A model generated the notes under the pieces. That model worked only from the letters and a program-made list of their open reading frames with translations. It had not been told where the DNA came from and searched no databases. This document shows positions 21,522 through 29,367 of a stretch of DNA of 64,000 nt, piece by piece. Source of the DNA: Colwellia sp. Its GTDB lineage: Bacteria > Pseudomonadota > Gammaproteobacteria > Enterobacterales > Alteromonadaceae. Positions within the stretch are counted from its first letter, which is position 1. Each line of letters starts with the position of its first letter. A program made the position numbers and the translations under genes. The stretch lies in the NCBI GenBank assembly GCA_022969175.1, contig JALJPB010000013.1, positions 1 through 64,000 of the forward strand, in the 5' to 3' direction.

Positions 21522-21567
21522 GTGATATTTTCCATCAGTTTCTGTCGAGTATATATTTATGGCTATT

Positions 21568-21594
21568 GTTAATAATTGGTAAATATATGTTAAT
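21568..21594. promoter_or_regulatory. Candidate ArcA box (direct repeats) upstream of arcA
   Basis: GTTAAT at 21568, GTAAAT at 21579 and GTTAAT at 21589 are spaced by 11 and 10 bp, the helical-turn periodicity and core expected for ArcA direct repeats. The site lies about 50-75 bp upstream of the arcA start codon. Sequence AT-richness makes chance occurrence possible. Confidence 0.35.
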
Positions 21595-21699
21595 TACTAC
21601 TGAACACATGTTATATAACCTTATTCTAAATAACAATAAGCTAGATCCATTTTACTGTTTTTTTCATGGTAATAGTATAGTGTAGATACCTATAAATGG

Positions 21700-23325
21700 T
21701 TAATTTTTTTCAATTTTAACTGGAAAGTTAATTTCAAATATCACACCTTGATTTACTTCGCTTTCAAGGTGTATATGACCTCCAAGTGCTTGTGTTACAA
21801 GATTGTAGACCAGATGTAAACCAAGGCCACTACCACCAGAGCCTCTTTTAGTGGTAATAAAAGGATCAAAAATTTTATTTTTTATACTCGGATCCACGCC
21901 ATTACCATTATCACTATAAGTGATATTAAGCTGACCGCTTAAGTCCATAATGCTGATTGTTATTATGCCATCGCTTATACCTTCAAAAGCATGTAACAGT
22001 GAATTTAAAATAAGGTTGATTAAAATTTGGTTAATGGGTCCTGGTTTACTGGTTACTACTAAGTTTTCAGGACAATGTATATCAATTGTGATGGGTTGTT
22101 TTTTTAATTGTGGAGCTAAGGTTAATAAAATATCGTTAATTAATTGTTTTACATCGAATTTTCTATTCTCTTCACTGGATTGATCTACCGCTACCTTTTT
22201 AAAGCTCGATATTAAATCGGCTGCTCGGTTAAGGTTACGATAAATAATGCTGACATTTTCTTGCCCTTCAGATAAGAATTTTTTAAGTTGGCTAGATTTG
22301 AGTGTTTTGTTTTCGAAAGCGTCTTTGAGTTCATTGATACGATCTAACAGTAGGGTAGAAGCTGTAACACCTAAGCCTATTGGTGTATTTACCTCATGAG
22401 CAACTCCCGCAACCATATCCCCAAGAGAGGCCATTTTTTCACTTTCAACGAGTTGTCCTTGAAATTGATGAAGCTTTTCTAAGGTAGTCAGTAGTTCTTG
22501 GTTCGATTCTTTTAATGCATCACTACGAAGATTAACTTTGTCTTTTAAAGTCTGATTAATAACAAGTTTTTCTTGATCCATAACTTTTAATTTATTGAAC
22601 TTTACCTCGGTTCGAGTGAGCAAAATATTTAAGTTTTTTGCCAAAATATCTACTTCTTTATAGGGTTCAGGCCCACATCGAGTATTGTATTCTTTACTTT
22701 GATAAATGTGTTGAACTGTACGGGTAATACTCTTTAAGGGTTCGGTAATCTTTCGTAATAAACGGACAATAAACATCATAGACAGTAAAACACAACATAT
22801 GATTATCATGATAGTTGCGAACAATATTTGATTAGTAATTTGTTCTAATCTTTGATTGCTTATCTGTAAGTAAACATAGCCTAATATGTGATTGTTTTTT
22901 TCAATAGGGGTAATTATTTCTATATACTTATCGCTGTGTTTAGCTTGTTGTAAATGTTCGATTTCGTCAATTTTGTCTGGAATTGAAGGGTATTGTCCAC
23001 CTTTTTTATAACTTGTGAAATATTCAATACTCGGTGGTGACGCTTGAATTTTATAGATATGGATATAATTAATTAAATTGCTTTGACTAAAAGCTTTCAA
23101 TGACAATTCTAAAACTTGATCTAGGTCTTTTTCAATAAATTCGATACTTTGCTTTGCAATAACATTGGACCAATTAGCCGCATTTTGTTCTAAGTTAATT
23201 TTCGAATCTTCGATGGCTAAATTGCTAATTATACCAATTCCAGTAATTATTATTAACAAAATAAAGCTAACAATGTACATAAACAAAGAGCGATAAATAG
23301 AGTGTATTTTTATGGTGGCGGGCAT
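21700..23325 (-). CDS. Membrane sensor histidine kinase with HAMP domain
   Basis: A 541-residue kinase. Transmembrane helix 1 (about 13-35), a periplasmic sensor of roughly 130 residues, transmembrane helix 2 (about 168-190), a HAMP linker (190-245) and a coiled coil precede the HisKA domain with phospho-acceptor H310 in VAGVAHEVNTPIGLG. The ATPase domain shows the N-box around N441 (INLILNSLLHAF), SDNGNGVDP and GSGGSGLGLHLVYN. There is no receiver or HPt domain. Its kinase core resembles that of the propeller kinase nearby (both read EVNTP-x-G-x-G), suggesting related signalling partners. Upstream of arcA on the same strand with a 178-bp gap. Ligand unknown. Confidence 0.92.
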   Translation of the reverse strand: MPATIKIHSIYRSLFMYIVSFILLIIITGIGIISNLAIEDSKINLEQNAANWSNVIAKQSIEFIEKDLDQVLELSLKAFSQSNLINYIHIYKIQASPPSIEYFTSYKKGGQYPSIPDKIDEIEHLQQAKHSDKYIEIITPIEKNNHILGYVYLQISNQRLEQITNQILFATIMIIICCVLLSMMFIVRLLRKITEPLKSITRTVQHIYQSKEYNTRCGPEPYKEVDILAKNLNILLTRTEVKFNKLKVMDQEKLVINQTLKDKVNLRSDALKESNQELLTTLEKLHQFQGQLVESEKMASLGDMVAGVAHEVNTPIGLGVTASTLLLDRINELKDAFENKTLKSSQLKKFLSEGQENVSIIYRNLNRAADLISSFKKVAVDQSSEENRKFDVKQLINDILLTLAPQLKKQPITIDIHCPENLVVTSKPGPINQILINLILNSLLHAFEGISDGIITISIMDLSGQLNITYSDNGNGVDPSIKNKIFDPFITTKRGSGGSGLGLHLVYNLVTQALGGHIHLESEVNQGVIFEINFPVKIEKN

Positions 23326-23433
23326 AAGGGCCTTAACAAATTTAAAACTACTCTTGAATAGTTATTGAAAAAACACATTTTATCAACAAATCTTTGAAAA
23401 AATCGTCGACATAATTTATTTTTCAATGCGTGT

Positions 23434-24474
23434 TTAGGCTAGATTGCAGTGGTAAATAGTAAACCCCTGCTCTTTAGCTAAAATTCTACTTGAGCTAATT
23501 GCTCTATCCATAATCTCTTGGTAGCGTAAAAAACTATTAGCGACTATGGTGATAGAACCCTTTTGAGCTATGAATTTTTTGATGTTTACTAAGAATGTTT
23601 CTGTTGCTTGATAATTAGTTTTTACACCTTGGTGAAAAGGGGGGTTAGACACTATATGCTGATATTTTTCGGTAACGTTTGACAAGCTATTCGAAGGGAA
23701 AACCTTTCCTGTTAATCCGTTAAGTGCCAATGTTTTTTCAGCTGAGCTAAGTGCTAGTGCATTGACATCAAGTAGAGATAAATCGCTATCGGGGAATTTT
23801 TTACCTATGAAACAACTGATTACGCCAGCGCCACAACCAAAGTCTAGAATTTTACCTGACAGCTTTTTAGGTAAGTTATTAAGTAAAACCCGTGTACCTA
23901 CATCTAAACTGTTTTGGCTAAAAACACCAGGTAAAGAAGCGATTGTTAATTTTGTATTACCGATGGTTATTTGATAATTTTTAAACCAAGAGTCAAAATT
24001 AAACTTATGGTGTAAATTATTGAACTGGCCAAAATATAAGCTGCAGTGGCGAGCAGAATCAACTTTGTTACAATGGCTAAGTGAGTTACTCGTTAGCTTT
24101 TGACAAGATTTAATTCCCGATTTATTTTCTCCTACCAATAAAATTTTTGCATCTTTGGCGAGCAAAGGATTAATCATCGCAAGGGTATAGCCAAGCTCTG
24201 CTTTACTTTTAGGAAACGCTATCACCACTAAATCATGTTCTGAGTCACTCTGATAGTGACTGGTAAAAAGGCAGTTGATTTTTTGTTGATAATGCTCTTT
24301 TAAATATTGGTACTCTTCATAATTAGTATTTAGACAGGTCAGTTTGCTTGAGGGGTATAATGACAAATATTCAGTGATCAGATTATCTGCGGGCATGTTA
24401 ATTAATAATGGTTTACTAGCTTCGAGTAATTCACTGTTGCGTAACAAGACTTGGCTTGGGTTTGTTAATGACAT
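23434..24474 (-). CDS. rsmC: 16S rRNA (guanine-N2-)-methyltransferase RsmC
   Basis: Methylates G1207 of 16S rRNA using S-adenosylmethionine. At 346 residues it matches RsmC (about 343) better than the longer RlmG. The N-terminal half is a degenerate methyltransferase-like domain. The catalytic C-terminal half shows LPGVFSQNSLDVGTRVLL, the SAM-binding motif GKILDFGCGAGVISCFIG and the catalytic NPPFHQGVKTNYQATE. Single gene on the minus strand; no operon partner. The region upstream is the riboswitch-bearing leader of the divergent lysine operon. Confidence 0.93.
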   Translation of the reverse strand: MSLTNPSQVLLRNSELLEASKPLLINMPADNLITEYLSLYPSSKLTCLNTNYEEYQYLKEHYQQKINCLFTSHYQSDSEHDLVVIAFPKSKAELGYTLAMINPLLAKDAKILLVGENKSGIKSCQKLTSNSLSHCNKVDSARHCSLYFGQFNNLHHKFNFDSWFKNYQITIGNTKLTIASLPGVFSQNSLDVGTRVLLNNLPKKLSGKILDFGCGAGVISCFIGKKFPDSDLSLLDVNALALSSAEKTLALNGLTGKVFPSNSLSNVTEKYQHIVSNPPFHQGVKTNYQATETFLVNIKKFIAQKGSITIVANSFLRYQEIMDRAISSSRILAKEQGFTIYHCNLA

Positions 24475-24735
24475 GATTAACCTAACAAAATTAAGAAAAC
24501 AGGGTTTAACTTAGTCGCTTTATTTAGTAATTTAAATCGATAAAATCAAATGAGAGTGGTTATTCTACTAGAAAAGATAAAGATGACCAAAGAGATTAAT
24601 AAAGAAATCCTAGACTTACGAATAACCGTATAGACGTCTGTTGACAGTGATCTTTAAAAAGTGTCTAATGTCGTTGATCCTAATTATAATTAAATCGTCT
24701 GTTAAATAAATTTTTAGACTATTTGGTGATAATAG
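24475..24735. other. Intergenic region between rsmC and the lysine riboswitch
   Basis: About 260 bp, AT-rich, no gene. It must contain the divergent promoters for rsmC and for the riboswitch-led operon; I do not see a confident promoter hexamer pair. Confidence 0.4.
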
Positions 24736-24934
24736 GGCCAGAAGAGGAGCGTTAACCAGGTAGTTATCATGAAGAGATCAAACTCTAACGACTGATAATG
24801 AGGGGGATTAACGCCGAGATAAATGCATTTTTGATAATGTAATTGTCGGTCGATCAGGTTGAATCCTGACGATTGTCACCTTAGTTTTATTTTAGTAAGT
24901 CAATAAAACTGAAATTGGTGGAGAGCTTCTGGCC
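24736..24934 (+). promoter_or_regulatory. Lysine riboswitch (L-box)
   Basis: The 199-nt leader matches the lysine aptamer of gammaproteobacterial lysC leaders. P1 is closed by GGCCAGAAG (24736-24744) and CTTCTGGCC (24926-24934). Conserved landmarks appear in order: AGAGGAGCGTTA, a long P2 arm ending TGAGGGGGATTAACGCCGAGAT, TGTCGGTCGATCAGG, GTTGAATCCTGACGATTGTCACC, and GTGGAGAGCTTCTGG. It ends 88 bp before the first likely start codon of the downstream operon. The aptamer assignment is based on these conserved elements; ligand-dependent control of the operon is then expected. Confidence 0.93.
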
Positions 24935-24938
24935 TTTG

Positions 24939-25020
24939 TAAAAGTGCCTTAAGCATCTGCCTTGATGTTTACCGCTTTTATAAATGCCTATAAGTTCTCC
25001 GAACGAGATGAGTTCGAGAG
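24939..25020 (+). promoter_or_regulatory. Riboswitch expression platform, possibly translational
   Basis: A hairpin TAAAAGTG...AAGCATC-loop-GATGTTT..CGCTTTTA spans 24939-24980 but has no T-run after it, so it is not a standard terminator. A second hairpin pairs CTCCGAAC (24997-25004) with GTTCG-A-GAG (25012-25020), burying the only Shine-Dalgarno-like GAG before the ATG at 25023. TCTCC (24996-25000) could instead pair with GGAGA (24919-24923) inside the aptamer. That gives two exclusive folds. The mechanism is inferred. Confidence 0.45.
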
Positions 25021-25022
25021 CA

Positions 25023-25997
25023 ATGAAAACAAATATTACAGATGAAATTCAAACCGACACACCGAACAAAATTATCGGTAGTAGCGTGTATGAGCAATTA
25101 AATCAATTCACCACGTGGACAGCATTAATCACTCCCTTTGATAATAAAGGCGAGATCGATTTTGCTAGCTTAAAAGTTATTGCCAGCGACCAAAGTGATG
25201 CTGGTAATGGCATATTGTTACTAGGCAGTACGGGTGAGGGGTTAGCATTAACCAATAAACAGCAACTCAGTATTGTTGAATATGTTTGCCAATTGAAATT
25301 AAAATCACCACTGATGGTTGCCGTTGGCGGTTACGATTTAGCTTCTCAAGTGTGCTGGATTGAAACCTGTAACCAACTGCCTATCGCAGCCTATTTACTG
25401 GGCACCCCACTATACGCAAAACCAGGTCCTGTGGGGCAAACCCAATGGTTTAGTCAATTATTAGATACGGCTAAATTCCCTTGTATGTTATATAACGTCC
25501 CTTCGCGCAGTGGTGTAGAAATCCCACTAAGTACCTTATCCAGTGTTCAAGATCATAAAAATTGCTGGGCGATGAAAGAAGCCAGTGGCGATCTCAATAA
25601 GTTTCTTAGTTACCGTCAACATTGCCCTCAGGTAGCTCTTTTTAGTGGTGAAGATGCCATGATGCCATATTTGGCTAAAGCTGGAGCGAAAGGATTAGTC
25701 TCTGTTTGTGCTAATGCTTGGCCTGAAGCAACTCACCGCTATGTTGAGCTTTCGCTTAGCGGAGACGTTGATAGCTTATTTCCCCTTTGGCAAAACGCCA
25801 TAGAATTATTGTTTCAAGTCGCTAATCCCATTCCAGTAAAAGCTTTAATGGCTGAGCAAAAAGTCATTAAAACGCCGGTTTTACGAGCGCCTTTAACCCA
25901 TTTAGAACTAAGCAATAACCAATCCTTAATTGCGGCAAATAAAAAAATTGGCCAATGGTTTAGCCAACAAAATTGGCAAAACGCTACAACGATTTAA
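25023..25997 (+). CDS. DapA-family dihydrodipicolinate synthase paralogue
   Basis: A class I aldolase of the 4-hydroxy-tetrahydrodipicolinate synthase family, condensing pyruvate with aspartate semialdehyde in the canonical reaction. Visible signatures are ALITPFDNKGEID, the substrate loop LLGSTGEGLAL (GSTGE where DapA usually has GTTGE), the catalytic tyrosine Y157 in MLYNVPSRSG and the Schiff-base lysine K185 in WAMKEASGD. The N-terminus is about 25-30 residues longer than typical DapA. I use the ATG at 25023; ATGs at 24984 and 25008 are also in frame. First gene after the lysine riboswitch. Because a standard dapA may exist elsewhere in the genome, I leave the symbol blank. Confidence 0.88.
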   Translation: MKTNITDEIQTDTPNKIIGSSVYEQLNQFTTWTALITPFDNKGEIDFASLKVIASDQSDAGNGILLLGSTGEGLALTNKQQLSIVEYVCQLKLKSPLMVAVGGYDLASQVCWIETCNQLPIAAYLLGTPLYAKPGPVGQTQWFSQLLDTAKFPCMLYNVPSRSGVEIPLSTLSSVQDHKNCWAMKEASGDLNKFLSYRQHCPQVALFSGEDAMMPYLAKAGAKGLVSVCANAWPEATHRYVELSLSGDVDSLFPLWQNAIELLFQVANPIPVKALMAEQKVIKTPVLRAPLTHLELSNNQSLIAANKKIGQWFSQQNWQNATTI

Positions 25998-26051
25998 TCA
26001 ATTATTACGCAATTATTATATCAATCAAACTTTTAAAATCAGGATCTAACA

Positions 26052-26801
26052 ATGAATTGGCAAGATACTTTAGAACAACTTGAAGCCGGTACGGTACGTT
26101 CAGCAACACAAAACGAGCAAGGGGAGTGGCAAGCAAATATTGATGCTAAAAAAGCAATTTTAGCGGCGTTTAAAGCCGGTGAAAACATTGAATTAGTTGG
26201 CGCTTATCAAGGGTTTGTTGATAAAGATAATTTACCAGCAAGACAATTCACCGTTAGTGATAATGTCCGTTTAGTCCCTGGTGGTTCATCGGTAAGGCGT
26301 GGCGCTCATGTCGCACCTGGCGTTATCATTATGCCCCCAGCGTATATTAATGTTGGTGCATTTGTTGACAGTGGCACTATGGTTGATAGTCATGCGTTAA
26401 TTGGCTCATGTGCACAAATCGGTAAAAACGTACATGTATCTGCGGCTGTTCAAATTGGTGGTGTATTAGAGCCTGTTGGCGCTAGCCCAGTTATTATAGA
26501 AGATGATGCTTTTTTAAGTGCCGGTGTCGTTATTGTTGAAGGTGTTGTTGTTAAAAAAGGCGCAGTGATTGCGCCAGGTGTATCACTTTCGGCTTCTGTT
26601 CCCGTTTATGATTGCGTGAATGAGGTCATGCTTGAAAAAGGTGCTCCAATTCCAGAGCGTGCCATTGTAGTGCCAGGTACACGTCCAATGAAAGGTGAGT
26701 GGGCGCAATCTCAAGGATTAACTATTGCCTGTGCACTAATCGTTAAATATCGCGATGAAAAAAGCGATGCGTCATTAGAGTTAGAAGCAGTACTTCGCTA
26801 G
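26052..26801 (+). CDS. DapD-like tetrahydrodipicolinate N-succinyltransferase
   Basis: A 249-residue left-handed beta-helix acyltransferase. DapD moves succinyl from succinyl-CoA to tetrahydrodipicolinate. The DapD block is clear: VRLVPGGSSVRRGAHVAPGV, DSGTMVDSHALIGSCAQIGK and GGVLEPVGASPVIIEDDAFL. It is about 25 residues shorter than E. coli DapD (274), chiefly at the N-terminus, and VDSHA replaces the VDTWA of typical DapD. The ribosome-binding site is AGGAT upstream of the ATG. Lies 54 bp after the DapA paralogue in the riboswitch operon. A related N-acyltransferase activity is possible. Confidence 0.85.
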   Translation: MNWQDTLEQLEAGTVRSATQNEQGEWQANIDAKKAILAAFKAGENIELVGAYQGFVDKDNLPARQFTVSDNVRLVPGGSSVRRGAHVAPGVIIMPPAYINVGAFVDSGTMVDSHALIGSCAQIGKNVHVSAAVQIGGVLEPVGASPVIIEDDAFLSAGVVIVEGVVVKKGAVIAPGVSLSASVPVYDCVNEVMLEKGAPIPERAIVVPGTRPMKGEWAQSQGLTIACALIVKYRDEKSDASLELEAVLR

Positions 26802-26829
26802 AACATAGCCATTGAAAGAGCACAATAAG

Positions 26830-28059
26830 ATGAATACAGCACCACTTTGGTTTGATGAAAATGTTCGTGATAGTTTGCAAAATCACCGTCGAGCGAATCG
26901 GCATGAAACAGCTTATTTCGTTTATCAGCTTGATGCTTTAAAAGCACATTTAGCACAGTTACAAAATCAAGATGTAATCAAGTTGTGGTTTGCGGTAAAA
27001 GCTAACCCTCTGTCCAGTATTATTAAAGCTTTGGACAGCCAAGGTTTTAATTTTGATGTCGCTAGCTCTGGGGAGTTAAGCCAAGTTTTAGCGCAAGGTA
27101 TTGAACCTGAAAGAGTGCTAAATACCGGACCTGCAAAATCAAAAAATCAGCTAAGTAGGTTCTTAACACAAGGGGTTAATACCTTTGTTGTTGAGAGTTT
27201 AAATCAACTTAACTGGCTTAATGACGTTGCCATAGAGCAAAAATGTCGGCCGCAAGTTTTACTTCGTGTGCAATTGCAATGGCCTGAAGATGGAAAAAAC
27301 CCTCTCGGTGGTAATACTGTTACGCCATTTGGCTTATCAACAGAAATTTGGTCACAGATAAATGTTAGAGATTATCCTTCACTTGATATATCTGGACTGC
27401 ATATTTTTCAGTGGGGCAATATGCTCAGTAACGAAAAAATGTATTCATTGTGGTCACAGATGGTTGAGCCTTTAACTACCTTAGCTAAAACAATAGGTAT
27501 GACTCTAAAGGTTTTAGACTTAGGTGGTGGTCTTGGTATTGATTATTTACAAGAGGGCAGACAGCTTTCTTGGCAAAAAATTATTAGAGACTTAGCGCTT
27601 ATCAAAGAGCAAGCGGGCGTTGAAGAACTTTGGTTAGAGCTTGGGCGTTATGCCGTTGCTGAGTGTGGTTATTATGTGGTACCTGTGGTTGATCGAAAAA
27701 CAAATTTCGAGCAAGAGCAATTAGTGCTAGCGGCAGGAATAAACCATTTATTACGCCCAGCGATAACCGAACAACCATTCCCAGTTACTCGTTTGCGAGA
27801 CAATAGAGCGAAACAAGGTAAGCATAACTTCGAAATTCATGGCCCGTTATGCACGAGCATGGACAAACTTGGTCAGCTTGAATTACCAAAAGATACCGAT
27901 GTTGGCGATCAACTTATCTTTGGTTATTGCGGTGCATATGGTTTTACCGAAAGCATGCCGTTTTTTTTATGTCATGAAATTGCCGCTGAATATGTTTATC
28001 AAAATGGCGAACTTGAAGAAATAAGAGCAGCACAGCCTGCTTCTTGGTATTTAAGATAG
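26830..28059 (+). CDS. Fold-III PLP-dependent decarboxylase, LysA/BtrK-like
   Basis: An alanine-racemase-fold decarboxylase of 409 residues. The PLP lysine is K57 in LWFAVKANP, and LDLGGGLGIDY is the phosphate-binding glycine motif. The C-terminal domain has HGPLCTSMDKLG, where LysA usually has GP-C-ES-D, and GYCGAYGFTESMPFFLCHEIAAEY, where LysA has AGAYG-x-S-M-x-x-x-YN. FLCHEIAAE recalls the BtrK/exosortase-associated decarboxylase branch more than true LysA, and IFQWGNM replaces the usual H-x-GS motif. Start at ATG 26830 (AAAGAG 9 nt upstream). 28 bp after the DapD-like gene. Lysine or an acylated diaminopimelate is a plausible product or substrate, but that is inferred. Confidence 0.85.
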   Translation: MNTAPLWFDENVRDSLQNHRRANRHETAYFVYQLDALKAHLAQLQNQDVIKLWFAVKANPLSSIIKALDSQGFNFDVASSGELSQVLAQGIEPERVLNTGPAKSKNQLSRFLTQGVNTFVVESLNQLNWLNDVAIEQKCRPQVLLRVQLQWPEDGKNPLGGNTVTPFGLSTEIWSQINVRDYPSLDISGLHIFQWGNMLSNEKMYSLWSQMVEPLTTLAKTIGMTLKVLDLGGGLGIDYLQEGRQLSWQKIIRDLALIKEQAGVEELWLELGRYAVAECGYYVVPVVDRKTNFEQEQLVLAAGINHLLRPAITEQPFPVTRLRDNRAKQGKHNFEIHGPLCTSMDKLGQLELPKDTDVGDQLIFGYCGAYGFTESMPFFLCHEIAAEYVYQNGELEEIRAAQPASWYLR

Positions 28060-28078
28060 AGTTAGGAAACGTAATAAT

Positions 28079-29230
28079 ATGAACCAAGTTTCAAAAGAGC
28101 TAATGCATGTTGGTGAAATGGCAAGTGGTGCACAGCTTACTGTGCCCGTTTATCGTTTAAAGGCCCAGGGTAACGCTAATTTTAGCAAAGGCCCAAGTGT
28201 TTATATTCAAGCCAATATGCATGGTGCTGAAGTACAAGGTAATGCGGTTATTTATCAGTTGCTAGAGCTGTTGAAAAACTTAAAAATCAATGGCGATATA
28301 ACTTTAGTACCCTATGCTAATCCCGTGGCATGTAACCATAAAAATGGTGAGTATACTCTAGGCCGATTTGATCCTATTACTGGTGTTAACTGGAATCGAA
28401 TGTATCACTTTGATGAATCGGTGATAGAACCATTTGCTGAGCAACATATTGGTAGTAGTGATAGTGAAATTGAAGCAAGTTTCAAGCAATTAATGTTAAC
28501 TGATATTGAACAAAAGCTTGATCACAATATTTTTGGTTTAACTACCGGACAACGTATAGCTTATCAGCTGCAACGGTTGGCTCATCAAGCTGATTTAGTA
28601 TTGGATCTACATACCGGGCCGATATCGAGTAAACATTTATATTGTCCTGAGTATTGTCAAGAAAGTGCAAACTATTTTGATATTCCGCATACCTTGATCA
28701 TCCCAAATGATTTTGATGGTGCTTTAGATGAAGCAACATTTTGCCCTTGGTGGACACTACAAGAGAAATTTAAAAATCTTGGTAGAGATCTAAGTTTAAG
28801 TGATGGTGTGTTAAATAAAGAAAGCTTCACTGTTGAGCTTGGCTCACAAGAACAAATTGACTTAGCTGAGGCTCATCAAGACGCGTTAGGAATTTTAAGT
28901 TATTTAAATTATAAAGGGGTATTAGCTGAGCAACATGCTCAGGAGTTTATCCCACAAACTATGACACGCTACGGATGTTACCTTAAAGATTATAAAGCGC
29001 TATATTCACCGATGGGGGGCATGGTTGATTATTTAGCTGAATTTGGTCAACTTTTGGCTGCGGGAGAGCCTTTAGTGAGAATTTTACGAATGGATAATTA
29101 TGGTGACGGTGATGCGCTACACAATATAACATTAGACCGTCAAGTGATTCCTATTCTACATTTTGCTTCAGCAAGTGTTAATCAGGGGACTGAGTTGTAT
29201 AAAGTGTTTACAAAGTTTTTTATTTTTTAA
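28079..29230 (+). CDS. Succinylglutamate desuccinylase/aspartoacylase-family (M14-like) zinc deacylase
   Basis: A 383-residue zinc hydrolase of the AstE/AspA family. The metal ligands are H48 and E51 in ANMHGAEVQG and H178 in VLDLHTGP; the catalytic glutamate is E253 in FTVELGSQE. Such enzymes remove N-acyl groups such as succinyl from amino acids. As the last gene of the riboswitch operon, 19 bp after the decarboxylase and downstream of a succinyltransferase, it could take the place of DapE or free the final product from its succinyl group. It is longer than AstE (about 320), with a C-terminal beta domain (YGCYLKDYKALYSPMGGMVDYL) as in related deacylases. Confidence 0.87.
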   Translation: MNQVSKELMHVGEMASGAQLTVPVYRLKAQGNANFSKGPSVYIQANMHGAEVQGNAVIYQLLELLKNLKINGDITLVPYANPVACNHKNGEYTLGRFDPITGVNWNRMYHFDESVIEPFAEQHIGSSDSEIEASFKQLMLTDIEQKLDHNIFGLTTGQRIAYQLQRLAHQADLVLDLHTGPISSKHLYCPEYCQESANYFDIPHTLIIPNDFDGALDEATFCPWWTLQEKFKNLGRDLSLSDGVLNKESFTVELGSQEQIDLAEAHQDALGILSYLNYKGVLAEQHAQEFIPQTMTRYGCYLKDYKALYSPMGGMVDYLAEFGQLLAAGEPLVRILRMDNYGDGDALHNITLDRQVIPILHFASASVNQGTELYKVFTKFFIF

Positions 29231-29297
29231 TCAGTAATATTCTGAATAGAATTTCGTGAAACTGTCTCTTTTTGTCGTGTATTTAAACGTTGGACTG

Positions 29298-29328
29298 TAT
29301 AAGGTCCCCATACATTGGGGACCTTATA
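29298..29328. terminator. Terminator closing the lysine operon
   Basis: TATAAGGTCCCCA (29298-29310) pairs with TGGGGACCTTATA (29316-29328) over a 5-nt loop, a 13-bp GC-rich stem. It lies between the convergent lysine operon and the glutamate-synthase-like gene. Only short T runs flank it. Confidence 0.8.
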
Positions 29329-29367
29329 TGTTTTATTGGTTTGAGTGTCTTTGGTGATTTTAGTGCT

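Noticed and set aside
25537-25550. 14-base stretch TTATCCAGTGTTCA shared with the right end of the MITE-like element
   Set aside because: It lies inside a conserved coding part of the DapA paralogue (LSSVQ) with no inverted partner nearby, so chance is the simplest explanation.
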